In this document: in pieces, positions 52,495 through 61,102 of the stretch
How the letters are laid out: the number at the start of each line of letters is the position of its first letter
Numbering within the stretch: position 1 is the first letter of the stretch
Source of the DNA: Hymenobacter aranciens
GTDB taxonomy: Bacteria > Bacteroidota > Bacteroidia > Cytophagales > Hymenobacteraceae
Assembly: GCF_030580865.1 (NCBI RefSeq)
Contig: NZ_JAUQSY010000010.1
Coordinates: forward strand, 170,575-234,574
DNA length: 64,000 nt
Reading direction: 5' to 3'
Made by a program: the position numbers and the translations under genes
Notes under the pieces: generated by a model
What the model was told of the DNA's origin: nothing
What the model saw: only the letters and a program-made list of their open reading frames with translations
Database searches by the model: none

Positions 52495-52678
52495 TGGCTT
52501 CCTCGCGGTTGAATTTGAAGCCGCGCGTATCTAGTTTGAGCGCGTTGAAAGTGGCAGGGCCACGACCAACAGTTGAATTATTCTCCGCTGAACGGATGGT
52601 GATAGCGCCGAGCAACTGCAGGTCTTCCAGCAGCCGCCGGGCGTGTTCGTGGTTTAAATCAATAACCAGAGTTTCCAT
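52484..52678 (-). CDS. Probable antitoxin partner of the PIN toxin
   Basis: 64 residues, charged. METLVIDLNHEHARRLLEDLQLLGAI resembles an N-terminal DNA-binding or dimerisation segment of small antitoxins, but no clear AbrB or RHH motif is visible. The C-terminus (LDTRGFKFNREEANER) would be the toxin-binding part. The assignment is mostly by position. Confidence 0.7.
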   Translation of the reverse strand: METLVIDLNHEHARRLLEDLQLLGAITIRSAENNSTVGRGPATFNALKLDTRGFKFNREEANER

Positions 52679-52736
52679 GAAAAATGGCGGTAAGGGGAAT
52701 TGTATCGGGAAGATAACGCAATCCGTCCACTTCCGT

Positions 52737-53648
52737 TCATTCCGCCGCAGCCGTTACAGGGCGCGGCTTGCGGCTCACCAGCCACACGCCCAAGAAGATG
52801 AGCGCCGCCTGCCCGGCCTTGGCCCAGGTGAAATGGTCTTTGCCCAGGCTCACGGCGATGAGCACCGCCAACACCGGCTGCAGGTAGATATACACACCGA
52901 GCAGGGCGGGGGAGGCGTACTTCAGGGCCCAGTTATTGAGCAGGTAGGCGATGATGGTGAGGAAGACAATCATGAAGCCGATTTCGGCCCAGATGGTGGG
53001 CGGAAAGCTGGCGTAGTCGGCCGTGAGGGCGTCGTGCCAGCCGAAGGGCACTGCGATGATGGCTCCCACCAGGAAGCTGCGCCCCAGCACCGTGAACGGG
53101 TGATACTTGCGCATGAGCGGGGCCACGATGACGAGGTAAATGCCAAACACCGTGGCATTGGCCAGGATGCAGAGGTTGCCCAGCCCGGCCTGCGGATAAA
53201 TAGCGGCGTGGGCATCGCGCCCCAGAATGAGCAGCGCCGCCCCGGCCAGCCCCACGCCGATGCCCAGCACGCGGGGCAGGGTGATTTTTTCGCTCAGCAG
53301 CACGGCGGAGGCCAGCACGACCACGATAGGCGAAAACGTCTGGAGCAGCGAGGCGCTGATGGGCGAGGTGAGGTTGAGGCCCTTGAAAAACAGCAGCTGA
53401 TTGACACCGATGCCGCAGATGCCGCAGAGGATGGAGCGGATATTATCGGCCCGGCCAGTGATTTTATCCTGCGGGGCCACCAGATATTTAGCGACGGCGA
53501 AGAACAGCGTGGCGCTCAAAACGCGCAACGTGACGATGCCGAAGGGGCTGAGGTAATGCGGCATCACATCCTTGGAGAGCGAGTAGTTGGCCGCGTAGAT
53601 GAGGGAGACGGTGAAGAGGGCGGCGTGAACGCGCAGGGAATTATTCAT
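52737..53648 (-). CDS. EamA/DMT-family transporter
   Basis: 303 residues with ten membrane helices in two EamA halves (FTVSLIYAANYSLSKDVMPHYLSPFGIVTLRVL and the second half from ATVFGIYLVIVAPLM). A metabolite exporter of unknown substrate. The ATG at 53648 is chosen; the 32 codons upstream are translated heptad repeat (TQYTPNTKHLKPNT). Confidence 0.88.
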   Translation of the reverse strand: MNNSLRVHAALFTVSLIYAANYSLSKDVMPHYLSPFGIVTLRVLSATLFFAVAKYLVAPQDKITGRADNIRSILCGICGIGVNQLLFFKGLNLTSPISASLLQTFSPIVVVLASAVLLSEKITLPRVLGIGVGLAGAALLILGRDAHAAIYPQAGLGNLCILANATVFGIYLVIVAPLMRKYHPFTVLGRSFLVGAIIAVPFGWHDALTADYASFPPTIWAEIGFMIVFLTIIAYLLNNWALKYASPALLGVYIYLQPVLAVLIAVSLGKDHFTWAKAGQAALIFLGVWLVSRKPRPVTAAAE

Positions 53649-53686
53649 ACGGGTTTTCAAAGCGCCGACCCCGACCTTTGTTTTTC

Positions 53687-53776
53687 TGGTATTCGGTTTT
53701 AGGTGTTTGGTATTGGGTGTGTATTGGGTTAAAAGGCCGAACACCTAACACCCAACACCAAACACCCAATACCGAA
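53687..53776. repeat. Inverted heptad repeat (GGTGTTT/GGTATTG type)
   Basis: Left: GGTATTC GGTTTTA GGTGTTT GGTATTG GGTGTGT. Right, on the other strand: GGTATTG GGTGTTT GGTGTTG GGTGTTA GGTGTTC. It lies in the divergent gap between the transporter and rarA. Confidence 0.92.
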
Positions 53777-53796
53777 GCTCAAAGCTACTGCTGCTC

Positions 53797-55122
53797 ATGA
53801 ACTCCCTCTTTCCCGACGAACCTACGCCCGCCCCCGCCATTCCCACTCCCGGCCCCGATGCCCCGCTGGCCGAGCGCCAGCGCCCGCGCCGCCTGGCCGA
53901 CTACGCCGGCCAGACCCACCTGCTGGGCCCCGAGGGCGTGCTGCGCCGCTACCTCAATTCGGGCCGGCTGCCCAGCCTCATCCTCTGGGGGCCGCCCGGC
54001 GTGGGCAAAACCACCCTGGCCAACCTGCTGGCGGCCGAATTGAAGCAGCCCTTTACTGCCCTCAGCGCCATCAATGCGGGGGTAAAGGATGTGCGCGAAG
54101 TCATTGACCGGGCTAAGCGGCAGCGCGGCACGGTGCTGTTTATCGATGAAATTCACCGCTTCTCGAAGGCGCAGCAGGATGCGCTGCTGGGCGCGGTGGA
54201 GAACGGCACCGTGACGCTCATCGGGGCTACCACGGAGAATCCGTCGTTCGAGGTGATTCCGGCCTTGCTCTCGCGCTGCCAGGTGTACGTGCTGGAGCCG
54301 TTGAGCCCCGAAATCCTGCGCGGACTGGTGGATAAGGCGCTGGCCGAAGACTCGGCGCTAAGCCAGAAAAAGGTGAAGCTGGAAGACGACCGCGCCCTGC
54401 TGGCGCTGAGCGGCGGCGACGGCCGCAAGCTGCTCAACCTGCTCGAAATAGTGGTGCAGAGCACGCCGCCCGATAAAAAGGGCGTGGTGCACATCACCGA
54501 TGCGGTGGTGCAGCAGGTGGCCCAGCGCCCGCTGGCCCGCTACGACAAGGGCGGCGAGATGCACTACGACGTCATTTCAGCCTTCATCAAGTCGATGCGC
54601 GGCTCGGACCCCAACGCGGCCCTCTACTACCTGGCCGTGATGCTGGAAGGCGGCGAAGACGTGAAGTTTATTGCCCGCCGCATGCTCATTCTGGCCGCCG
54701 AAGACATCGGCAACGCCAACCCCAACGCCCTGATGCTGGCCACGAGCTGCTTCCAGGCCTGCACCGTCATCGGCCTGCCCGAGTCGGACTTGATTTTAGC
54801 CCAAACCGTGGTTTACCTCGCTACTTCGCCCAAGAGCAATGCCTCGTACATGGCCATCCGGGCGGCGCAGGCCGAGGTGCAGCAGCACGGCGTGCACCCC
54901 GTGCCGGTGCCGCTGCGCAACGCTCCCACCCGCCTGATGAAACAGCTCGGCTACGGCCAGGAATACCGCTACTCGCACAATGGCGAGGGCAACTTCGAGG
55001 AGCAGGAATTTCTGCCGGAGGCGCTGAGCGGCACCCGCTTCTACGAGCCGGGGCTCAATGCGGCGGAGCAGAAAATCCAGGAGCGCCTGCGCGGCTGGTG
55101 GGGCGAGAAGTACGGGTATTAG
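53797..55122 (+). CDS. rarA: Replication-associated recombination protein RarA
   Basis: 441-residue AAA+ ATPase. RRLADYAGQTHLLGPEGVLRR, Walker A WGPPGVGKTT (K71), Walker B VLFIDEIHRF, sensor ATTENPSFEV, and the C-terminal FIKSMRGSDPNAALYYLA and NPNALMLATSCFQAC. It acts at stalled forks with SSB. Full length. Confidence 0.95.
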   Translation: MNSLFPDEPTPAPAIPTPGPDAPLAERQRPRRLADYAGQTHLLGPEGVLRRYLNSGRLPSLILWGPPGVGKTTLANLLAAELKQPFTALSAINAGVKDVREVIDRAKRQRGTVLFIDEIHRFSKAQQDALLGAVENGTVTLIGATTENPSFEVIPALLSRCQVYVLEPLSPEILRGLVDKALAEDSALSQKKVKLEDDRALLALSGGDGRKLLNLLEIVVQSTPPDKKGVVHITDAVVQQVAQRPLARYDKGGEMHYDVISAFIKSMRGSDPNAALYYLAVMLEGGEDVKFIARRMLILAAEDIGNANPNALMLATSCFQACTVIGLPESDLILAQTVVYLATSPKSNASYMAIRAAQAEVQQHGVHPVPVPLRNAPTRLMKQLGYGQEYRYSHNGEGNFEEQEFLPEALSGTRFYEPGLNAAEQKIQERLRGWWGEKYGY

Positions 55123-55201
55123 CAGTAGCGCGAACTTTGTAGTTCGCGTCCCCGCGCCAATAAGTCGTTCGGGGAAGCGAACTACAAAGTTCGCGCTACT
55201 G
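55123..55201. repeat. REPIN-like element, family B copy 3 (covariant)
   Basis: 25-base perfect arms. The hairpin is CGCGAACT-TTGT-AGTTCGCG: compared with copies 1 and 2 the G:C pair at one level is replaced by A:T in both arms. It begins at the first base after the rarA stop. Confidence 0.93.
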
Positions 55202-55245
55202 ACGTGCGGCCCGCAACCTGCAGGGCGAGTATGCTTCTTTCGCCC

Positions 55246-56049
55246 ATGAAGACTCGCTTACTGCTTCTCGGCTGCTATTTGCTGACGTTCGCCCTCCACG
55301 CCCAAACGCCTGCCGCCGCGCCGCTGTGCATCGGCGAAACGTTCACCATCACCGCCAAAGAGCTGGGCGAAACCCGCCGCGTGAACGTGTACCGGCCGCC
55401 GGGCTACACCGCCGCCCAGGCTGCCGCGCTGCCCATTTTGCTGATGCTCGACGGCGGGATGGCCGAGGACTTTCTGCACGTGGCCGGGCTGGTGCAGGTG
55501 GGGGTGGGCAACGAAACCATGCGCCCGTTCCTGCTGGTGGGCATCGAAAACACCGAGCGCCGCCGCGACCTCACCGGCCCCACCACCCAGGCCCGCGACC
55601 GGAAAATTGCGCCCCGCGTGGGCGGCTCGGCGGCCTTCCGGCGCTTTCTGCGCCACGAGCTGCTGCCCGAAGTGCGCCGCCGCTACCGCACCACCCCCGA
55701 AACGGCCGTCGTGGGCGAGTCGCTGGCCGGGCTGTTCGTGGTCGAAACCCTGCTGCTGGAGCCCGACCTGTTCGATACCTACCTGGCCTTCGACCCCAGC
55801 CTATGGTGGAACAAGGAGCAGCTGGTGGCCCAGGCCGAAGCCAGCCTGCCGGCCTTCAGCAAGCCCAAAACCCTCTTCCTCGCCACCAGCAACGAGACCG
55901 AGCTGGCCGTGGCCGTGGCCCGCCTGGCCCGCGCCGCTGAGGCTGCGCCCGGCCTGCGCCTGCGCTACGCCCCCCTGCCCACCGAAACGCACGGCACTAT
56001 CTACCATCCGGCGGCCCTGCTGGCCTTTCGCTGGGCCCTGGGCAAGTAG
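55246..56049 (+). CDS. Secreted alpha/beta-hydrolase esterase (Fes/IroE-like)
   Basis: 267 residues with a signal peptide (about 1-20, FALHAQT). ETRRVNVYRPPGYT, LLMLDGGMAEDFLHVAGLV, catalytic Ser in AVVGESLAGLFVVETLL, FDPSLWWNKEQLV and the late ETHGTIYHPAALL. This is the esterase D/Fes-like family (Pfam Esterase), which includes siderophore esterases. No siderophore genes adjoin, so the substrate is open. Confidence 0.87.
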   Translation: MKTRLLLLGCYLLTFALHAQTPAAAPLCIGETFTITAKELGETRRVNVYRPPGYTAAQAAALPILLMLDGGMAEDFLHVAGLVQVGVGNETMRPFLLVGIENTERRRDLTGPTTQARDRKIAPRVGGSAAFRRFLRHELLPEVRRRYRTTPETAVVGESLAGLFVVETLLLEPDLFDTYLAFDPSLWWNKEQLVAQAEASLPAFSKPKTLFLATSNETELAVAVARLARAAEAAPGLRLRYAPLPTETHGTIYHPAALLAFRWALGK

Positions 56050-56248
56050 GCGCCACTTCGAAGCCGCTTCCCGCCATCTCTACACCCGTCAACGTCATCT
56101 CTACACCCGTTAACGCCATCTCTACACCCGTTAACGCCATCTCTACACCCGTTAACGCCGGCGGGAAGAGGCTTAGAGATGGCGTTAACGGGTGTAGAGA
56201 TGGCGGGAAGACCCTTAGAAACGGCGGGAAGCGGCTTCGAAGTGGCGC
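56050..56248. repeat. Large palindrome containing a 21-base tandem array
   Basis: 25-base perfect outer arms (GCGCCACTTCGAAGCCGCTT...). The left half holds four copies of a 21-base unit (TACACCC at 56081, 56102, 56123, 56144; unit CATCTCTACACCCGTTAACGC). The right half holds one inverted unit and eroded remnants. Confidence 0.92.
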
Positions 56249-56302
56249 GGACCCTCGTAGAAGCGCCGCGCTGGCCCGTAGAGCCGGGCAGGGCTTTGCT
56301 GC

Positions 56303-56310
56303 TACATTTG
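56303..56310 (+). promoter_or_regulatory. -7 promoter box of sppA
   Basis: TACATTTG, 24 bases before the ATG. Confidence 0.55.
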
Positions 56311-56334
56311 CCCCAACTATTCTAAGTCGTTTTC

Positions 56335-58110
56335 ATGCGTCAGTTTTTCAAGTTTGTGCTCGCCACCATTGTGGGGCTGGGCGTGTTCAGCGTCATCGGG
56401 TTCGTGGTGCTGATTGGGATTATCGCCGCCGCGGCGGCCGGTGGCTCCGAGAAAAAAGAAGTGGCCAGCAACTCGGTGCTGGAGCTCAAGCTCAACGAGC
56501 CGCTCACCGAGCGTGGGCGCGAGGCGCGCTTCGGCCCCTTTGGCGGGGGCGAATCCTCGACGGGCCTCGTGGAGGTGAAAGAAGCCATCCGGCGGGCCAA
56601 AACCGACGACAACATCAAGGGCATCCTGCTGAACCTGGAGATGGTGCAGGGCGGCCTGGCCTCGCTGGAGGAAGTGCGCGACGCGCTCATCGACTTCAAA
56701 AAAGGCGGCAAATTCGTGGTGGCCTACCACGAAACGGCCTCCGAAAAAAGCTTCTATCTGGCCTCGGTGGCCGACGAAATCTACCTGCATCCGCAGGGCC
56801 TGCTGGAGTTTAACGGCCTGAGCACGGAGGTGATGTTCTTCAAGCGGCTCTTCGACAAGGTGGGCATCGAGCCCTACATTTTCCGCGTCGGCTCCTTCAA
56901 AAGCGCCGTCGAGCCCTTCATGCGCGAGAGTTTCTCCGACTCGGCCCGCTACCAGACCGTGTCGTTCCTCAATTCCATCAACGACCACACCATTGCCCAG
57001 GTGGCCGCCAGCCGCGGCATCGCCCCCGAGCGCCTGCACCTGATTTCGGATTCCATGCTGGTGCACGACGCCAACGACGCCCTGCGCCTCAAGATGGTAA
57101 CCAAGCTCGGCTACTTCGACGAGGTGCAGGACTACCTGCGCGGCAAGCTCAAACTCGATAAAGACAAAAAGCCCAGCCTCGTGAGCCTGAGCGAATACGC
57201 CGACAGCGAAGACATCGACGAGAAAGAAGGCAGCACCAGCGGCAACCGCATCGCCGTCATCTATGCCGAAGGCGACATCGTGGGCGGCAAGGGCTCCGAC
57301 TCCAACATCGGCGGCACCAAGTTCGCCGAGGCCATCCGCAAGGCCCGTCTGGATGACAAGGTGAAGGCCGTGGTGCTGCGCATCAACTCGCCGGGCGGCT
57401 CCTCGCTGGCTTCGGATGTCATTTACCGCGAAGTAGTATTGACCAAAAAAGTGAAGCCCATCATCGCCAGCATGAGCGACGTGGCGGCCTCCGGCGGCTA
57501 CTACATTGCCATGGCCTGCGATACCATCGTGGCTCACCCGAATACCATCACGGGCTCCATCGGGGTGTTTGGCATCCTGCCCAACATCCAGCCGCTGCTG
57601 GCCGATAAGCTCGGCATCACCGTGGACCGGGTGCGTACCGGCAAGTTCTCCGACGTGCCCACCATCACCCGCCCGCTCACCGAGTTCGAGAAGCGCGTGC
57701 TCCAGCACGAGGTCGATAACATCTACGCCGACTTCACCAGCAAGGCCGCCCAGGGCCGCCACATGCCCGTCGAGCGCCTGCGCCGCCTGGCCTCGGGCCG
57801 CGTCTGGAGCGGCCTCGAAGCCAAAGCTAATGGCCTCGTGGACGTGCTCGGCGACTACGACGATGCCCTGAAGCTGGCCGCCACCCGCGCCCACCTCAAA
57901 GCCGACGACTACCGCGTGCAGCGCCTGCCCCGCCAGAAAAGCTCGTTCGAGCAGTTCGTGTCGATGTTCAACGACAGCGACGACGAGGCCAAAGCCCGCG
58001 CCATGAAGGCCGAGCTGGGCCCCCTGTACCCGGCCTACCAGCAGTACCAGCAGCTGCGGCAGATGCGCGGCGTGCAGGCCCGCCTGCCGTATGAACTGGA
58101 CATAGAGTAG
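56335..58110 (+). CDS. sppA: Signal peptide peptidase SppA (long, 67K type)
   Basis: 591 residues, an inner-membrane tandem S49 protein. One N-terminal helix (about 8-36). The N-terminal domain carries the catalytic Lys (K138 in HETASEKSFYLASVADEI), the C-terminal domain the Ser (S386 in SDVAASGGYYIAMACD). It degrades cleaved signal peptides. Full length. Confidence 0.94.
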   Translation: MRQFFKFVLATIVGLGVFSVIGFVVLIGIIAAAAAGGSEKKEVASNSVLELKLNEPLTERGREARFGPFGGGESSTGLVEVKEAIRRAKTDDNIKGILLNLEMVQGGLASLEEVRDALIDFKKGGKFVVAYHETASEKSFYLASVADEIYLHPQGLLEFNGLSTEVMFFKRLFDKVGIEPYIFRVGSFKSAVEPFMRESFSDSARYQTVSFLNSINDHTIAQVAASRGIAPERLHLISDSMLVHDANDALRLKMVTKLGYFDEVQDYLRGKLKLDKDKKPSLVSLSEYADSEDIDEKEGSTSGNRIAVIYAEGDIVGGKGSDSNIGGTKFAEAIRKARLDDKVKAVVLRINSPGGSSLASDVIYREVVLTKKVKPIIASMSDVAASGGYYIAMACDTIVAHPNTITGSIGVFGILPNIQPLLADKLGITVDRVRTGKFSDVPTITRPLTEFEKRVLQHEVDNIYADFTSKAAQGRHMPVERLRRLASGRVWSGLEAKANGLVDVLGDYDDALKLAATRAHLKADDYRVQRLPRQKSSFEQFVSMFNDSDDEAKARAMKAELGPLYPAYQQYQQLRQMRGVQARLPYELDIE

Positions 58111-58133
58111 CCAGAGTGGGCATCGCTCAACCA

Positions 58134-58201
58134 CTCTACTGCTCACAAAAATGCCCCGCGCTCAGCTAACCGAGCGCGGGGCATTTTTGTGAGCAGTAGA
58201 G
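58134..58201. terminator. Long bidirectional terminator between sppA and the PKD gene
   Basis: A 30-base perfect stem (CTCTACTGCTCACAAAAATG, then CCCCGCGCTC) around loop AGCTAACC. The central CCCCGCGCTC hairpin is followed by GGCATTTTTGT on both strands. The PKD gene stop is two bases beyond. Confidence 0.92.
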
Positions 58202-58202
58202 A

Positions 58203-59075
58203 TTAGTTTTTTTTGCAGATATAGTTTATTATGGTTGGGTTGCCGATGCCGCCACTGTGATAGCTAATGCGCAGGGTATCCGTTGCTTTGTCGAAAAACC
58301 CACTGCCACCAATCGAGGCGGCATATAGCTTAGAGCGGTATTCGGCGTGGACGGGACTACTCGATACTAGCAGATAGTCTGTTCCTTCAAACGAGATTCC
58401 ATTGGTGCCATAGCTACCTACCGGGATAACTCTATCAGGTAGCCGGATTTTCGGCGTTGTGTAGGTATAGGTAAAAATCCGGCAGTTGCACGTTGAGCCA
58501 GCGAGCGTTGTAGAAAGGCGAATACCCTGTGTCTGTGAGTGAGTGCCGCCGGGGTTAGCTGCTGTGAGCTGGACGGTGTATTGCCCCGGCTGCTGATAAA
58601 TGTGCATTGGTGTGGCAGCAGTAGAAGTACTGCCATCCCCAAAATCCCACCTGTAGTTGGTGGCATTAGTTGATTCGTTGGTGAACCTCGTAGTGTCACC
58701 GGCAGTAAAAGGGCCGATGCAGGTGAAGGCTGCTACTGGAGGCTGCGTAAACGGAGAGATGGTTATGTTCGTCGTTTGCGACTGAGTTCCGCCGGGGTTC
58801 GTCGCGTCGAGGCGAATCGTGTACTGGCCTGGCTGCTGGTAGCGGTGCGCCGGTGCGACTTTTGTTGAGATACTGCCATCGCCGAAATCCCACTTATAGC
58901 TTACGGCATCGGTTGAGCTGTTCGTGAACCGGACCGAGTCATTGGTTGTGAAAGGGCCTGTAAAGGTGAAGGCCGCCACCGGGGGAATGGGAGCTGGCGC
59001 TTCGTCTTTGCGCGACTGGCATGTCGACAGCAAGATGGCTGCGGATACTATGCCTATGCAAGCTAGTTGTTTCAT
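58203..59075 (-). CDS. Lipoprotein with two PKD domains
   Basis: 290 residues. Lipoprotein signal with Cys19 (AAILLSTC). Two PKD repeats (about 33-110 and 112-190), each with YKWDFGDGS / YRWDFGDGS and YQQPGQYT. The C-terminal 100 residues (ICKKN end) have no known domain. It is probably surface-exposed and binds protein or polysaccharide. It is more AT-rich than its neighbours. Confidence 0.85.
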   Translation of the reverse strand: MKQLACIGIVSAAILLSTCQSRKDEAPAPIPPVAAFTFTGPFTTNDSVRFTNSSTDAVSYKWDFGDGSISTKVAPAHRYQQPGQYTIRLDATNPGGTQSQTTNITISPFTQPPVAAFTCIGPFTAGDTTRFTNESTNATNYRWDFGDGSTSTAATPMHIYQQPGQYTVQLTAANPGGTHSQTQGIRLSTTLAGSTCNCRIFTYTYTTPKIRLPDRVIPVGSYGTNGISFEGTDYLLVSSSPVHAEYRSKLYAASIGGSGFFDKATDTLRISYHSGGIGNPTIINYICKKN

Positions 59076-59177
59076 ATAATTAGAAGGCGACGGGATAGTA
59101 CGGCAAAGATGCGATTATGGGGTAAGTTAGGCAATAGCTACGTTCTTTGTTAAGAAAACTTTCTGCCTGCTCTCTCC

Positions 59178-59993
59178 ATGCAAGACCTACGCGAAGCCAC
59201 CGCCTACATTCAAGCCCAGTCCGACAACTTCCTCCCCGACACCGGCATCATCCTGGGCACTGGCCTGGGCGCGCTGGCCAAGGAAGTGGAAGTGGCCTAC
59301 TCGCTCGACTACGCCGACATCCCGCATTTCCCCCTCAGCACCGTCGAAAGCCACGCCGGCCGCCTGCTGCTGGGCACCCTGGGCGGCCGAAAGGTGACCG
59401 TGCTGCAGGGCCGCTTCCACTACTACGAAGGCTACTCGATGGAGCAGGTGGTGTTTCCGGTGCGGGTGCTGAAGCTGCTGGGCATCAAACAGCTTTTCGT
59501 GAGCAACGCCGCCGGCGGGCTCAACCCCGACTTCGAAATGGCCGACCTGATGCTCATCGACGACCACATCAACCTGCAGCCCACCAACCCGCTGGTCGGC
59601 CGCAACCTCGACGAGCTGGGCCCGCGCTTCCCCGACATGTTTGCCCCCTACGATGCCACCCTGCTGGCCCGCGCCGAAGCCGCCGCGGCCGCGCTGGGCC
59701 AGGCCGCCACCACCCGGCGCGGGGTGTACGCCAGCCTGCCCGGCCCCATGCTCGAAACCCCCGCCGAATACCGCTACCTGCGCACCATCGGGGCCGATGC
59801 CGTGGGCATGAGCACGGTGCCCGAAGTCATTGCGGCCCGCCACATGGGCCTGCCCGTGCTGGCCGTGTCGGTGATTACCGATTTGGCCTCGCCCGGCCGC
59901 CTCAAGCCCGTGGTGCTGGCCGATATTTTCGCCGCCGCCGCCAAAGCTGAGCCAAGATTAACAGCGCTGATGAAGGCGGTGGTAGCGGAATAA
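59178..59993 (+). CDS. Purine nucleoside phosphorylase
   Basis: 271-residue trimeric-type (class II) PNP. GIILGTGLGALAKEVE, HAGRLLLGTLGG, GRFHYYEGYSMEQVVFP, FVSNAAGGLNPDF, GVYASLPGPMLETPAEYR and GMSTVPEVIAARH. It splits inosine and guanosine with phosphate. The 5' base-binding Asn/Glu residues are in place. Likely punA-like; the symbol is left blank. Confidence 0.93.
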   Translation: MQDLREATAYIQAQSDNFLPDTGIILGTGLGALAKEVEVAYSLDYADIPHFPLSTVESHAGRLLLGTLGGRKVTVLQGRFHYYEGYSMEQVVFPVRVLKLLGIKQLFVSNAAGGLNPDFEMADLMLIDDHINLQPTNPLVGRNLDELGPRFPDMFAPYDATLLARAEAAAAALGQAATTRRGVYASLPGPMLETPAEYRYLRTIGADAVGMSTVPEVIAARHMGLPVLAVSVITDLASPGRLKPVVLADIFAAAAKAEPRLTALMKAVVAE

Positions 59994-59998
59994 AAAAG

Positions 59999-60071
59999 GT
60001 GTTAGGTGTCCGTACGCCACCTAACACCTAACACCTAACACCTAACACCTAACACCTAACACCTAACACCT
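59999..60071. repeat. Inverted heptad repeat (CCTAACA)n
   Basis: A tandem of about 7.5 perfect CCTAACA units (60018-60071) faces a short inverted array (GGTGTTA GGTGT) at 59999. It lies between converging stop codons and ends one base before the DUF4249 stop. Confidence 0.95.
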
Positions 60072-60072
60072 C

Positions 60073-60936
60073 TCACTTCGGCAGCACGATGCGCCGCCGG
60101 TCATACTTGAGCACTGTAAATACCCCGATGCCGCCCTGCACGGTGCTGTACACGGCCGAGGGCTGGGCGAAGGGGTTGCCGTTGGCATTGCGGGCGTCGC
60201 GCGTGGAGGAGCGGAAGCGGTAGTAGGGCTCGTCGGTGTGGTAGAGGGTGATGGTGACGGTGTCGCCGGGCACGTAGCGGTAGCCGGTGCCCATGGGCAC
60301 GGTTTCGCCGTTCAGCAGCTCGTCGTTGAGCAGGCGGTCGGTATCGGGGCGGCCGTAGATGCTGTCGCTCTTGTGAATCTGGAAGCGGTAGTAGTCCTTG
60401 GCCGCGGCGGGGTCCTGGTAGTAGGCAATGACGAGGGCCTTGTAGTTGTCGCCAGTGCGGTCGTTAAACTCGTAGGTCACCGAGTCGATGGGAACCACGG
60501 TGGGCACGGTGGCGGTTCCGGTCACGCGGCGGCCTTGCGCGTCGTTCACCTCAATGCCAAACACGTCGCCAGGATTGGCTACGATGGGCGTCTGGCCAAA
60601 GTGGGTGTAGGCTCGTTCCGTCACCGAGTCGAGGGCGGCGGGCAGCGGGCCGCTCACGCGCTGCAGCGGCACGCGCTGCCCGCCGGGCAGGATGAGGTCG
60701 ACGGTCACGCCCGCCGGCAGCGACACCAGCTCCGACGAGGTGTAGGCCACTGACTGCGTCACCAGCACCCGGGGCACCAGGCCGGGCTCCAGGTAGCACT
60801 CCACCACCAGCTGCGACTGGTAGTCGGGCAGCGGCACCACGATGTCTTTCTGAAAATCACCGCAGCTCGCGGTGGTCAGCAGCACGCCCAGGCCCAGCAG
60901 ATGGGCCAGGCGCAGGGTGAAGGAGGGGAGTTTCAT
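60073..60936 (-). CDS. DUF4249 outer-membrane-associated lipoprotein
   Basis: 287 residues. Lipoprotein signal with Cys25 (LLTTASC). The body fits DUF4249 (QSQLVVECYLEPGLVPRVLVTQSVAY, GDVFGIEVNDAQGRRVTGTATVP, YYRFQIHKSDSIYG). DUF4249 proteins typically follow a TonB-dependent receptor in Bacteroidota and are thought to work with it; the cargo is unknown. The ATG at 60936 is chosen; upstream frame is repeat. Confidence 0.88.
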   Translation of the reverse strand: MKLPSFTLRLAHLLGLGVLLTTASCGDFQKDIVVPLPDYQSQLVVECYLEPGLVPRVLVTQSVAYTSSELVSLPAGVTVDLILPGGQRVPLQRVSGPLPAALDSVTERAYTHFGQTPIVANPGDVFGIEVNDAQGRRVTGTATVPTVVPIDSVTYEFNDRTGDNYKALVIAYYQDPAAAKDYYRFQIHKSDSIYGRPDTDRLLNDELLNGETVPMGTGYRYVPGDTVTITLYHTDEPYYRFRSSTRDARNANGNPFAQPSAVYSTVQGGIGVFTVLKYDRRRIVLPK

Positions 60937-60947
60937 AGAAGTAAGCT

Positions 60948-61093
60948 GATGGCGCGGGGCTCTGCCCCGTGCCGATTGTTGGCCGGCCTCTGGCCGGCGC
61001 GGGGCCGCGCAGGATGGGTCGTTCGGGTATCGTTCGGACGTTGCGGGCCAGAGGCCCGCGAATAACCGGCACGGGGCAGAGCCCCGCGCCATC
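60948..61093. repeat. Double-hairpin palindrome, type C copy 2
   Basis: 27-base perfect outer arms (GATGGCGCGGGGCTCTGCCC...). Relative to copy 1 at 28288 the whole element is inverted: its inner hairpins are GGCCGGCC-TCT-GGCCGGC (left) and GCGGGCC-AGA-GGCCCGC (right). It lies between the receptor and lipoprotein genes. Confidence 0.94.
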
Positions 61094-61102
61094 TGCGCTA
61101 AC

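Noticed and set aside
52084..52678. Defence island around the PIN toxin-antitoxin pair
   Set aside because: The neighbours are lpdA, a DMT transporter and rarA; no restriction, phage-defence or mobile genes are present.
59147..59950. 267-codon frame overlapping the purine nucleoside phosphorylase gene
   Set aside because: Arg/Pro-rich out-of-frame translation of a GC-rich gene. The overlapping frame has complete PNP motifs.
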